A model generated the notes under the pieces. That model was not told the DNA's origin. It saw only the letters and a program-made list of their open reading frames with translations, and made no database searches. The translations under genes were made by a program, and so were the position numbers. Of a DNA stretch of 17,477 nucleotides, positions 1 to 6,664 are shown in pieces. Position 1 is the stretch's first letter. The number at the start of each line of letters is the position of its first letter. Source of the stretch: WYEG01 sp049414625 (GTDB lineage: Bacteria; Desulfobacterota; Thermodesulfobacteria; Thermodesulfobacteriales; Thermodesulfobacteriaceae); assembly GCA_049414625.1 (NCBI GenBank), contig JBMSAU010000080.1, forward strand, positions 1 to 17,477. Direction: 5' to 3'.

Positions 1-188
1 TTGCTATTCCCGAGGTATGGCAACTGGCTTGTTGGCTATGTGGTGCTTAGGGGATACCTTGAGGAGACGGAGGCGGTGAAGAAGTAAGTAGGAGTAATCC
101 TTATTGCAAGGCTTTGTATAAGAAGCTGCTTGAGAGGGGTAAATCTAAGACTTAGGCGCTTGTAGCTTTGGCGCATAGTTTTTATTGA
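1..188 (+). pseudogene. C-terminal remnant of an IS110-family transposase (cut by window edge)
   Basis: The fragment is open at the left edge. Frame 1 runs to a stop at 85-87 and reads RYGNWLVGYVVLRGYLEE, resembling the GN-x-WLR segment of the Transposase_20 (IS116/IS110/IS902) domain. The match then continues in frame 3 from 96 as NPYCKALYKKLLERGK, the characteristic NP-x(4)-FYxRLLxRGK block of that domain, followed by a TAG stop at 153-155 and ALVALAH, the usual ALVAxxRKL tail. One frameshift (about 85-95) and at least one nonsense codon therefore make it inactive. Family assignment rests on motif recognition. How much of the element lies to the left is unknown. Confidence 0.6.
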
Positions 189-311
189 GGCAATGATATG
201 GGATGTTGAAAAGCAGGAAGCCATTTAGGTAGGGTCACAACGACATCAGCAATGACAGCGGAAATCCGAGGTGTTGATAAAATTAAAAATGAGCTTACTT
301 TATGATTTGCT
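189..311. other. Short non-coding stretch upstream of era
   Basis: This stretch separates the transposase remnant from era. I see no gene. Frame 3 is open from about 207 to a TGA at 303-305 (ending ...VDKIKNELTL) but has no recognisable family. A weak promoter-like pair, TTGATA at 274-279 and TACTTT at 296-301 with a 16-base spacer, could serve the era operon. If it does, the leader is very short. Confidence 0.3.
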
Positions 312-1238
312 ATGATGGAAGAAAAGGTAAAGATAGAGGATACTCCCAAGAAAAGATGTGGGTTTGTAGCCATAATCGGGCTTCCCAATGCTGGTAAATC
401 TACGCTCTTAAACCAGCTTCTTGGCACTAAGGTTTCCATAGTCAGCCCAAAGCCGCAAACTACGCGTTTTAACATCCGAGGGGTCCTTACGCGAGATAAC
501 TATCAAATTGTTTTCATCGATACTCCAGGAATTCATGATGCCAAATCCCTGATGAACAAGCTAATGGTCCAGCAGGCTCTTAATACCCTTGCCGAGGTTG
601 ACGCCATTCTTTGGGTCCTTGATGTGGCTAACCGTTCACCTAAAGAGGAAGAATCCCTTCTTGAAGTCATAAAATCAGCAAACAAACCAACCATCCTTGC
701 CTTGAACAAGGTAGACTTGATAAAGAACAAGAATGAACTCTTACCAGTGATGGATTACTTTTCAAAGCTTTACGAATTTAAAGCCATCGTCCCAGTTTCA
801 GCCTTAGAAAGAGACGGATTGGATGAGCTTGAGGAGGAGCTTGTTAAACTCTTGCCTGAGAGCGAATTCTACTATCCCCCTGAAATGGCAACAGACCTTC
901 CTCTTCGGCTCTTTGTGGCAGAAATCATCCGAGAAAAAGTGTTTCTCAATACCTATCAAGAAGTTCCCTACAGCGTTGCTGTAGAAGTAAACGAGATAGA
1001 AGAAAACCCTGAAAACGGCGTCCTTGTCATTCGAGCAACCATATTCTGCGAAAGGGATTCGCAAAAGGGGATCCTTATAGGCAAAGGCGGAAGAATGCTC
1101 AAAAAGATCGGCACCCTTGCTCGAGAGGAGCTCGAATTTTTACTGAAAAGAAAGGTCTATCTTGAACTATGGGTTAAAACCCTTGAGGGTTGGAGAGAGA
1201 AAGAGTATCAGCTAAAAAGACTTATTTTACCCTATTGA
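312..1238 (+). CDS. era: GTPase Era
   Basis: Era is a cytoplasmic GTPase that binds the 3' end of 16S rRNA and assists late 30S subunit assembly. The GTPase domain shows the P-loop GLPNAGKS at residues 23-30, DTPG at 70-73 and NKVD at 132-135, with SALERDG as the G5 region. The C-terminal KH RNA-binding domain carries GKGG at about 257-260, followed by RMLKKIG. The 308-residue length is normal for the family. Two ATG codons are adjacent (312 and 315), and no strong Shine-Dalgarno precedes them, so the exact start could be either. The short polar N-terminal extension (about 15 residues before the G domain) is unremarkable. Era is the first gene of a plus-strand housekeeping cluster; ffh follows after 24 bases. 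Confidence 0.97.
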   Translation: MMEEKVKIEDTPKKRCGFVAIIGLPNAGKSTLLNQLLGTKVSIVSPKPQTTRFNIRGVLTRDNYQIVFIDTPGIHDAKSLMNKLMVQQALNTLAEVDAILWVLDVANRSPKEEESLLEVIKSANKPTILALNKVDLIKNKNELLPVMDYFSKLYEFKAIVPVSALERDGLDELEEELVKLLPESEFYYPPEMATDLPLRLFVAEIIREKVFLNTYQEVPYSVAVEVNEIEENPENGVLVIRATIFCERDSQKGILIGKGGRMLKKIGTLAREELEFLLKRKVYLELWVKTLEGWREKEYQLKRLILPY

Positions 1239-1262
1239 TAATAAATAGAGGGGTGCTGAAGG

Positions 1263-2588
1263 ATGTTTGAGGGCTTAACAGAAAAGCTTGAGAAGGCGTT
1301 TCAAGGTTTAAAGGATAAAGGAAAGCTTGGACCGGATGATGTCAAACGAGGGCTACGGGAGATTAAGTTAGCTCTCCTTGAGGCTGATGTCAACTATAAA
1401 GTGGTGAAGTCCTTTCTTAGTCGGGTTGAAGTTCGCGCCCTCTCTTCTGAGGTCTTGGAAAGCTTAACGCCCTTTCAACAGCTCGTGAAGATCGTTTATG
1501 AAGAGCTTGTGGAGACGCTCGGGAAGAAGGCTGAAGGGCTAAATCTTAACGGAAAGCCGGCAGTTGTGATGCTCGTCGGTTTACAGGGTTCTGGTAAGAC
1601 TACAACCTGCGCTAAGCTTGCCTATTATCTAAGAAAGAAAGGGCATAATCCTATGCTTGCTTCGGTTGATGTTTATAGACCGGCAGCTTTAGACCAGCTT
1701 CAAGCCTTGGCTGAAAAGATAAATGTGCCCTATTTTCCAGCAAGCCCAAGCGATAAACCCGTGGACATAGCCTTGTCAGCGGTCAAAACTGCTAAAGAAA
1801 AGGGGAGGGATGTGCTTATTCTGGACACAGCAGGGCGTCTTCATATAAATGAAGACCTGATGAACGAGCTTGTGGAGCTAAAATCAAGGCTCAACCCGCA
1901 AGAGGTCTTACTAGTTGTTGATGCCATGATGGGGCAGGAAGCGGTTAACATGGCTCAAACTTTCCACGAAAGGGTTGGACTAACCGGAGTTATCCTTACA
2001 AAGATCGAAGGAGATGCAAGAGGCGGTGCTGCTCTCTCTATCAGAGAGGTAACCGGTGTGCCCATAAAGTTTCTTGGAGTAGGAGAAAAGGTTGAAGCCT
2101 TAGAGGTCTTCCATCCTGACAGGCTTGCAAGCCGGATCCTTGGGATGGGGGATATTTTAACGCTCATTGAAAAGGCTCAAGAAGTCTTTGACCAAAAAAA
2201 GGCAAGAGAGCTTGAGAAAAAGATCAAGAAGCTTCAGTTTGACCTTGAAGACCTGAGGCAACAACTTCAGCAGATAAAAAAGCTTGGTTCCTTCAAGGAT
2301 GTGTTAAGCTTCCTTCCTGGAATAGGGTCAAAGATAGATCAACTTCCCTTTGATGAGAAGGAAATAATTAAAATGGAAGCTATCATCAACTCTATGACTA
2401 TGGAGGAGAGAAGAAACCCGAAGATAATCAACGCCAGCCGTAAGAGGAGGATTGCCAGAGGGAGCGGGACGACGGTTCAAGATGTAAACCGGCTCCTTAG
2501 ACAGTATGAAGAACTGCTTGAGTTAATGAAGCATTTACGTAGCCAAAGCAGGATGCAACAGTTTATTAGAAGGCTCTTTGGCGTCTAA
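1263..2588 (+). CDS. ffh: Signal recognition particle protein Ffh (SRP54)
   Basis: Ffh is the protein subunit of the bacterial signal recognition particle. With 4.5S RNA it binds signal sequences on nascent inner-membrane proteins and docks on FtsY. The N-terminal helical domain is followed by the SRP GTPase (NG) domain: GLQGSGKTT at residues 106-114, DTAGR from 188 and TKIEGDARGG from about 246. The M domain (about 300-441) is methionine-rich and contains the RNA-binding segment RRNPKIINASRKRRIARGSG. At 441 residues it is full length. A GAGGGG Shine-Dalgarno lies shortly before the ATG. The stop codon is two bases from the TTG start of the next gene, so the two are probably co-transcribed. 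Confidence 0.98.
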   Translation: MFEGLTEKLEKAFQGLKDKGKLGPDDVKRGLREIKLALLEADVNYKVVKSFLSRVEVRALSSEVLESLTPFQQLVKIVYEELVETLGKKAEGLNLNGKPAVVMLVGLQGSGKTTTCAKLAYYLRKKGHNPMLASVDVYRPAALDQLQALAEKINVPYFPASPSDKPVDIALSAVKTAKEKGRDVLILDTAGRLHINEDLMNELVELKSRLNPQEVLLVVDAMMGQEAVNMAQTFHERVGLTGVILTKIEGDARGGAALSIREVTGVPIKFLGVGEKVEALEVFHPDRLASRILGMGDILTLIEKAQEVFDQKKARELEKKIKKLQFDLEDLRQQLQQIKKLGSFKDVLSFLPGIGSKIDQLPFDEKEIIKMEAIINSMTMEERRNPKIINASRKRRIARGSGTTVQDVNRLLRQYEELLELMKHLRSQSRMQQFIRRLFGV

Positions 2589-2590
2589 AC

Positions 2591-3460
2591 TTGAAAGAAA
2601 TTTTACAAAAAACCTTACTCATTATAAGCCTTCTTTTCTTACTTCCCCGCCTTTCCTTTGCCGATGAGCCCTACATTCTTTTTGACAAATCCACTTACTG
2701 GTTTTTCGTTAAAGATGGAGAAAAAGTTCTTTTTAGAACTATGGCTGGGTATGGCTTACCTGGGTATCATCCCAAGGAAAAAAGAGGAGATTTTCTTACC
2801 CCGGAGGGTGTCTATCAAATAGTAAGCGTTAGACCAAGCGAGCAGTATGTTTATTTTGCCGAGGTAAACTATCCAAACTTAAACGACCTTGCCTTGTCCT
2901 ATTTTAGGGGAAGGATAACCTTTGAAGATTTGAAAAATTACCTTGAAAACGCAAAGGCAGATAGACGCGTAAAAAGCATTTTAGGAGACAGCTTAGGTAT
3001 ACACGGAGGAGGAAGCTTTAGGTGGCAAGGCGGGAAGATGGACTTCAACTGGACCCAAGGATGCATCGCCTTAGACAACGATGATTTAAAACGGGTCTTA
3101 CCCTATCTCAAGCCTGGGACGAAGGTCTACATCATAAACTCTTCGAATTCCCTCTTTGAATTGGTGAAGAAGCTTGCTTACCCCAAGATGGTTAAACCTT
3201 TAGACTTTTGGGAAGGTGGTCTATACTTAAATAAAGACGAAAACACAAGGCTAAGCTTTACGATTAGGGAGGAGGCTAACGGCAAAAGACGGCTTGTGTA
3301 TGAGGAATGGGTTGGGGATAGTCTTATAAAAAGAGTTGCAAGTGGCGTTGACGGAAGGCTCCCCCTAACTCTTGAGTATAAACTTAAGGAAGAGTTGATA
3401 AAATACATACATACCCTTGTAGACCCCTACCCAGATAGGATGGTTGAAGCATGGAAGTAA
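2591..3460 (+). CDS. Secreted L,D-transpeptidase-like protein (YkuD domain)
   Basis: This is a predicted peptidoglycan-modifying L,D-transpeptidase or related amidotransferase acting in the periplasm. The start is TTG, two bases after the ffh stop. Residues 1-24 form a signal peptide with a hydrophobic core (LLIISLLFLL) and a likely cleavage after SFA. The YkuD signature is visible as IHGGG (His138) and, 20 residues later, NWTQGCIAL with the probable catalytic Cys158. The family consensus is (S/T)HGC; Gln in the second position is a known type of variation in ErfK/YafK-like members. About 120 residues after the catalytic core match nothing I recognise. The last ten bases overlap the panC start, implying translational coupling although the functions are unrelated. 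Catalytic activity and substrate are inferred. Confidence 0.85.
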   Translation: MKEILQKTLLIISLLFLLPRLSFADEPYILFDKSTYWFFVKDGEKVLFRTMAGYGLPGYHPKEKRGDFLTPEGVYQIVSVRPSEQYVYFAEVNYPNLNDLALSYFRGRITFEDLKNYLENAKADRRVKSILGDSLGIHGGGSFRWQGGKMDFNWTQGCIALDNDDLKRVLPYLKPGTKVYIINSSNSLFELVKKLAYPKMVKPLDFWEGGLYLNKDENTRLSFTIREEANGKRRLVYEEWVGDSLIKRVASGVDGRLPLTLEYKLKEELIKYIHTLVDPYPDRMVEAWK

Positions 3461-4302
3461 TAGAAAGCATTTCGGAAATGAAAAATTTAGTAAAGGAATG
3501 GAAACGGCAGGGTTTAAGCATTGGCTTTGTCCCAACTATGGGATATCTTCACGAAGGACATCTTGCTCTTGTGAGAAGGGCGAAGGAGCTTTCTGACAGG
3601 GTGGTGGTTAGCATCTTTGTTAATCCTATCCAGTTTGCCCCGGGTGAGGATTATCAACGCTACCCTCGGGACCTTGAGCGGGATAAAGCCCTCCTTGAAA
3701 AAGAAGGAGTAGATGCGCTTTTTAGCCCAAGGGTTGAAGAGATGTATCCTCCTGGGTTTCAGACCTATGTGGAGGTGAAAGAGCTATCCTCAGGGCTTTG
3801 TGGAAGGTATAGACCTGGTCATTTTGTAGGGGTAGCAACGGTTGTGCTTAAACTTTTCAACATCGTTCAGCCTGACATTGCAGTGTTTGGAGAAAAGGAC
3901 TATCAACAGCTTAAGGTTATACAAAGGATGGTTCAGGACCTAAACCTTGATGTTAAGATCATTCCTCATCCAACAGTCAGAGAGGAAGACGGATTAGCCA
4001 TGAGCTCAAGAAACACTTATCTATCTCCTGAGGAGAGAAAGTCCGCCATCGCCCTCTACAAAGCCTTAAATCTTGCTGAAGAGCTGGTAAATCAAGGGGA
4101 AAGGAGGGTGGCTACTCTTAAGGTGAAGCTTAAAGAGTTCATCGAGAGCTTTCCTTACACCAAGGTTCAGTATATAGAGTTTGTGCATCCTGAAACCTTG
4201 AAAGAGGTTGAAAGGGTTGATGAGCCAACCCTTTTAGCCCTTGCAGTGTTCGTAGGGGAAGCAAGATTGATAGACAACAAGATAATTGTTCCAAAATCTT
4301 AA
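3451..4302 (+). CDS. panC: Pantoate--beta-alanine ligase (pantothenate synthetase)
   Basis: PanC condenses pantoate and beta-alanine with ATP to give pantothenate, the coenzyme A precursor. Diagnostic motifs are FVPTMGYLHEGH, with the HIGH-like HEGH at residues 34-37, then SIFVNPIQFAPGEDYQRYPR, FGEKDYQQL, and the KMSKS-equivalent MSSRNTYLS from residue 184. The 283-residue length is standard. The ATG lies inside the end of the transpeptidase gene (ATGGAAGTAA overlap). It is followed by panD, which makes beta-alanine, so the two adjacent genes supply and use the same intermediate. No panB is in the window. Confidence 0.98.
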   Translation: MEVIESISEMKNLVKEWKRQGLSIGFVPTMGYLHEGHLALVRRAKELSDRVVVSIFVNPIQFAPGEDYQRYPRDLERDKALLEKEGVDALFSPRVEEMYPPGFQTYVEVKELSSGLCGRYRPGHFVGVATVVLKLFNIVQPDIAVFGEKDYQQLKVIQRMVQDLNLDVKIIPHPTVREEDGLAMSSRNTYLSPEERKSAIALYKALNLAEELVNQGERRVATLKVKLKEFIESFPYTKVQYIEFVHPETLKEVERVDEPTLLALAVFVGEARLIDNKIIVPKS

Positions 4303-4321
4303 AAACAGGAGGGGACTAAAC

Positions 4322-4678
4322 ATGCTTATAAAGCTTGTTAAGGCAAAAATTCATCAAGCTACCGTTACAGAAAAAAACCTTTTCTATGAAGGAAGCATCA
4401 CCCTACCTTCAGAAGTTTTAGAGAAGGCAGGAATTCGTCCTTTTGAAGCCGTGTGGGTTTACAACCTAAACAATGGAGAAAGGTTTGAAACCTATGTCAT
4501 TGAGGGGGAGAAAGGGAAGGTTATTCTTAACGGACCATCAGCAAGGCTTGGCGAAGTTGGGGATAAGCTTATCATCGTTGCTTTTGCCTGGATAACCGAG
4601 GAGGACATACCCCATTTTAGAACAAGACTTATCTACCTTGATGAAAAGAACGAAATCTCGGCAAGTAAAGTAAAATAA
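4322..4678 (+). CDS. panD: Aspartate 1-decarboxylase precursor
   Basis: PanD is a pyruvoyl-dependent enzyme that decarboxylates L-aspartate to beta-alanine for PanC. The chain self-cleaves between Gly24 and Ser25, visible here as YEGSITLP, to give a small beta chain and an alpha chain with an N-terminal pyruvoyl group. I chose the ATG at 4322 because a strong AGGAGGGG Shine-Dalgarno (4307-4314) sits seven bases upstream and because it places Gly-Ser at exactly 24-25. An upstream in-frame ATG at 4286 would overlap panC and add 12 residues, and is unlikely. The 118-residue product is close to the usual 115-130. Other motifs fit: FEAVWVYNLNNGERFETYVI and NGPSARLGEVGD. Confidence 0.97.
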   Translation: MLIKLVKAKIHQATVTEKNLFYEGSITLPSEVLEKAGIRPFEAVWVYNLNNGERFETYVIEGEKGKVILNGPSARLGEVGDKLIIVAFAWITEEDIPHFRTRLIYLDEKNEISASKVK

Positions 4679-4687
4679 ATATCCTTT

Positions 4688-5977
4688 ATGGATAGACCTC
4701 TCAAGATATTTCCTGTAAGCTTAGGCTGTCCCAAGAACCGGGTAGATTTTGAAAAGACTTTAGCTTTGCTTAAAAACGAGGGCTATGAGATCACCCTTGA
4801 CCCAAGCTCAGCTGATGTGCTGTGGGTGAACACCTGCGCCTTCATCAAGCCTGCGGTCCAAGAATCCATCGACACCATCCTTGAGCTTTCGGATTTGAAG
4901 AAAGATGGGGCAAAGCTTGTTGTCTCAGGCTGTTTGACCGCTCGGTATGGGAAGGAAAAGCTTAGGGAGCTCTTGCCTGAAGTTGACGAATTCTTAGGGA
5001 TCGAACCTTACAAAGAGATTAAAAGATTTGAGCCGAGAGAGCGAGTCTTTACTGAAAGTCCCTTTTACGCTTATCTTAAGATCTCTGAAGGATGTGCCCA
5101 TAGATGTAGCTACTGCACCATACCCAAAATCCGTGGACCCTTTCGAAGCAAACCCCTTCCCCAGCTTGTTGAAGAGGCAACTTATCTCCTTAAGCTCGGA
5201 GTAAAAGAGCTTATCCTCGTTGGACAGGATACTACTCTTTATGGAAGGGACTTGAGGGAAAGAGATGGGCTTTTGAAACTTCTTTATTCCTTGTCAGAGC
5301 TTCCTTTTGAATTCCGCATAAGGGTTCTTTATCTTCACCCTCAGCATGTGGACGAAAACCTTCTTCTTAACATTCTCTCCATCCCGAAAGTCATTCCCTA
5401 CTTCGACCTTCCAATTCAGCACGCCCATCCTAAGATTTTGAAAGCCATGAATAGAGCCTATTCTTCGGAAAAGATTTTAAAGCTTATTTCATCTGTAAGA
5501 CAAGCAAATCCGAGGGCTACTTTTAGGAGCACGGTTATCGTTGGCTTCCCAGGGGAGGAAGAGGAGGAGTTTAGCTATCTTCTTGAGTTTTTGAAAGAAG
5601 CTGAGTTTGATTATTTGGGAGTTTTTCCCTTCTATCCAGAAGAGGGGACGCGAGCAGAAAAGTTGAAGCCAAGGGTTCCAGTTAAAGAAAGGCTCCGGAG
5701 ACGAAAAGAGGTTTTGATGCTTCAGCAGGCTATCACAAAGAAGAGGCTCGAAGCACGCGTTGGAACTTTAGATGAAGTGTTAATCCTTGATGAGGAAAGC
5801 CCAAACAAGCTTAAAGGTTTAGCAAGCTTTCAAGCACCAGAGATTGACGGTATAACTTTAGTGAAGCTTCCTCGAAAAATGGAAAAAACGTTATTGCCTG
5901 GGGATTTGATAAAGGTAAGAATCACCAAAGCTAGGGTTTATGATGTTGAGGCAAGTCCTGTGGAAGAAAATGAATGA
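4688..5977 (+). CDS. rimO: Ribosomal protein S12 methylthiotransferase RimO
   Basis: RimO is a radical-SAM enzyme with two Fe-S clusters that adds a methylthio group to an aspartate of ribosomal protein S12. The N-terminal UPF0004 domain supplies cluster-binding cysteines in SLGCPKNRVDFE (Cys14), NTCAFI (Cys50) and SGCLTARYG (Cys82). The radical-SAM motif SEGCAHRCSYCTIP gives Cys136, Cys140 and Cys143. A C-terminal TRAM domain follows from about residue 365. GCPKNxVD and the IRGPFRSKP stretch favour RimO over the tRNA enzyme MiaB, and 429 residues fits RimO. The start has only a poor Shine-Dalgarno. It ends the first plus-strand block and is convergent with the tRNA gene, whose 3' end is 7 bases away. 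No obvious terminator hairpin separates them. Confidence 0.95.
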   Translation: MDRPLKIFPVSLGCPKNRVDFEKTLALLKNEGYEITLDPSSADVLWVNTCAFIKPAVQESIDTILELSDLKKDGAKLVVSGCLTARYGKEKLRELLPEVDEFLGIEPYKEIKRFEPRERVFTESPFYAYLKISEGCAHRCSYCTIPKIRGPFRSKPLPQLVEEATYLLKLGVKELILVGQDTTLYGRDLRERDGLLKLLYSLSELPFEFRIRVLYLHPQHVDENLLLNILSIPKVIPYFDLPIQHAHPKILKAMNRAYSSEKILKLISSVRQANPRATFRSTVIVGFPGEEEEEFSYLLEFLKEAEFDYLGVFPFYPEEGTRAEKLKPRVPVKERLRRRKEVLMLQQAITKKRLEARVGTLDEVLILDEESPNKLKGLASFQAPEIDGITLVKLPRKMEKTLLPGDLIKVRITKARVYDVEASPVEENE

Positions 5978-5984
5978 TTGAGAG

Positions 5985-6068
5985 TGCCGAGGGCGGGACT
6001 CGAACCCGCACGGGCCGAAGCCCACTAGCCCCTCAAGCCAGCGCGTCTTCCAATTCCGCCACCTCGGC
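5985..6068 (-). tRNA. tRNA-Leu (anticodon GAG)
   Basis: The minus strand folds as a class II tRNA. The seven-base acceptor arms are GCCGAGG (6062-6068) and CCTCGGC (5986-5992), with discriminator A at 5985. The D-arm begins TGGCGGAATTGG, typical of tRNA-Leu. The five-base anticodon stem CTGGC/GCTAG encloses the loop TTGAGGG, so the anticodon is GAG (plus-strand 6032-6034). A variable arm with a TTCG loop (GGGCTTCGGCCC) and a T-arm with GGTTCGAGTCC follow. No CCA is encoded, so a nucleotidyltransferase must add it. The gene is convergent with rimO. Confidence 0.97.
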
Positions 6069-6078
6069 TCAATTTTTA

Positions 6079-6107
6079 AATATAAACTAATTTTTAATTC
6101 CTGTCAA
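6079..6107 (-). promoter_or_regulatory. Sigma-70 promoter of tRNA-Leu
   Basis: On the minus strand, TTGACA (6102-6107, perfect -35) and TATATT (6079-6084, -10) are separated by exactly 17 bases. The expected start is near 6072, a few bases before the mature tRNA 5' end at 6068. The spacer is A/T-rich. Confidence 0.8.
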
Positions 6108-6405
6108 CATCCCTACAAGGCTGTTCAAAAAAGTCCCTTATTCTGTCTTCGTATGTTTAGGCTAATCATTTTGACTTTAAACCCAGATTATAATATTCAG
6201 GACATGAGGAGAGAAAGAAGGAAGGACAGCACCAGCGCTGTATCACTTGTCCTTAGAGACCGTTCGGGATGTTTTGGGCTGTCCTTCCACTTGCCTCTTC
6301 CAGCATCAGAACATTAGGCTTAAAAGCCTGCATCACAACCACGATGATAGGTTACAGGAAGCTCTTTCATGTCAAGCCCTTAAATCTTACAAGGAGGGAT
6401 CAGCT
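6108..6405 (+). ncRNA. Structured leader of a decayed IS110 element; possible bridge-RNA relic
   Basis: There is no gene between the tRNA promoter and the transposase remnant at 6406. The stretch is organised. A perfect -10 hexamer TATAAT lies at 6189-6194 without a well-spaced -35 (TTGACT at 6171-6176 is only 12 bases away). An 11-base perfect inverted repeat, GGAAGGACAGC at 6220-6230 and GCTGTCCTTCC at 6278-6288, follows, with a further TGTCCTT copy at 6249-6255 between its arms. A tight hairpin AGGCT-TAAA-AGCCT sits at 6317-6330. In IS110-group elements the non-coding left end, upstream of the transposase, encodes a bridge RNA of roughly 180-200 nt that pairs with donor and target DNA. Position, size and hairpin content fit that role; the RNA identity is inferred. 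The left boundary of the element is not visible. Confidence 0.4.
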
Positions 6406-6543
6406 ATGAACAACTAAGCTTTGTATGTAGGTATTTTTAATGAACTACGAAAAACCTTTAATGTTCCCTCTAAGCCTGAACAATTTGAAAGCAGGCTTAG
6501 ACCATTTCTGGAAGAGTTAGGGGTGGACAACGTTTATTTATAA
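6391..6543 (+). pseudogene. N-terminal remnant of an IS110-family transposase
   Basis: A strong AAGGAGG site (6391-6397) precedes an ATG at 6406. The reading frame gives MNN, a TAA stop at 6415-6417, then ALYVGI and, after an apparent internal deletion, NELRKTFNVPSKPEQF and LEELGVDNVYL, ending in TAA at 6541-6543. This matches the opening of DEDD (RuvC-like) IS110 transposases: MNN-x-LYVGID with the first catalytic Asp, then GxELRKTFxVPNxPEG and a helix ending before GLEATSVYG. Here the segment containing the catalytic Asp is deleted, and everything after residue 45 is missing. It ends where a truncated UspA gene on the other strand begins. Confidence 0.6.
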
Positions 6544-6652
6544 CATCTACTTCGAGAATTTCAGCACACGTGCTTTTTGCTATTTTTATAGCATATTTAA
6601 GTGGATTTATCGATGTCCGAGACCCATCTATGTCAACGAGTATCTTTTTCAT
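6497..6652 (-). pseudogene. Truncated universal stress protein (UspA family)
   Basis: The ATG at 6652 is preceded by AGGAAAG and lies 12 bases after the TauE/SafE stop codon on the same strand. The first 38 or so residues begin MKKILVDIDGS and continue with INPLKYAIKIAK and AEILEVDVI, the start of a UspA domain (first beta strand, DGS loop, first helix, second strand). The frame then runs into IS110-derived sequence and stops after 51 codons, whereas the family is usually about 140-150 residues. The nucleotide-binding G-x2-G-x9-G(S/T) motif would be in the missing part. Insertion of the neighbouring IS110 element probably caused the truncation. Confidence 0.6.
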
Positions 6653-6664
6653 AATCTTTCCTTC

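Noticed and set aside
182..475. 97-residue minus-strand open frame overlapping the start of era
   Set aside because: It is antisense to the Era P-loop region, has no recognisable motif, and era is unambiguous.
4286..4321. Upstream ATG as the panD start
   Set aside because: It overlaps panC and ignores the strong Shine-Dalgarno at 4307-4314; the ATG at 4322 places the Gly24-Ser25 processing site correctly.
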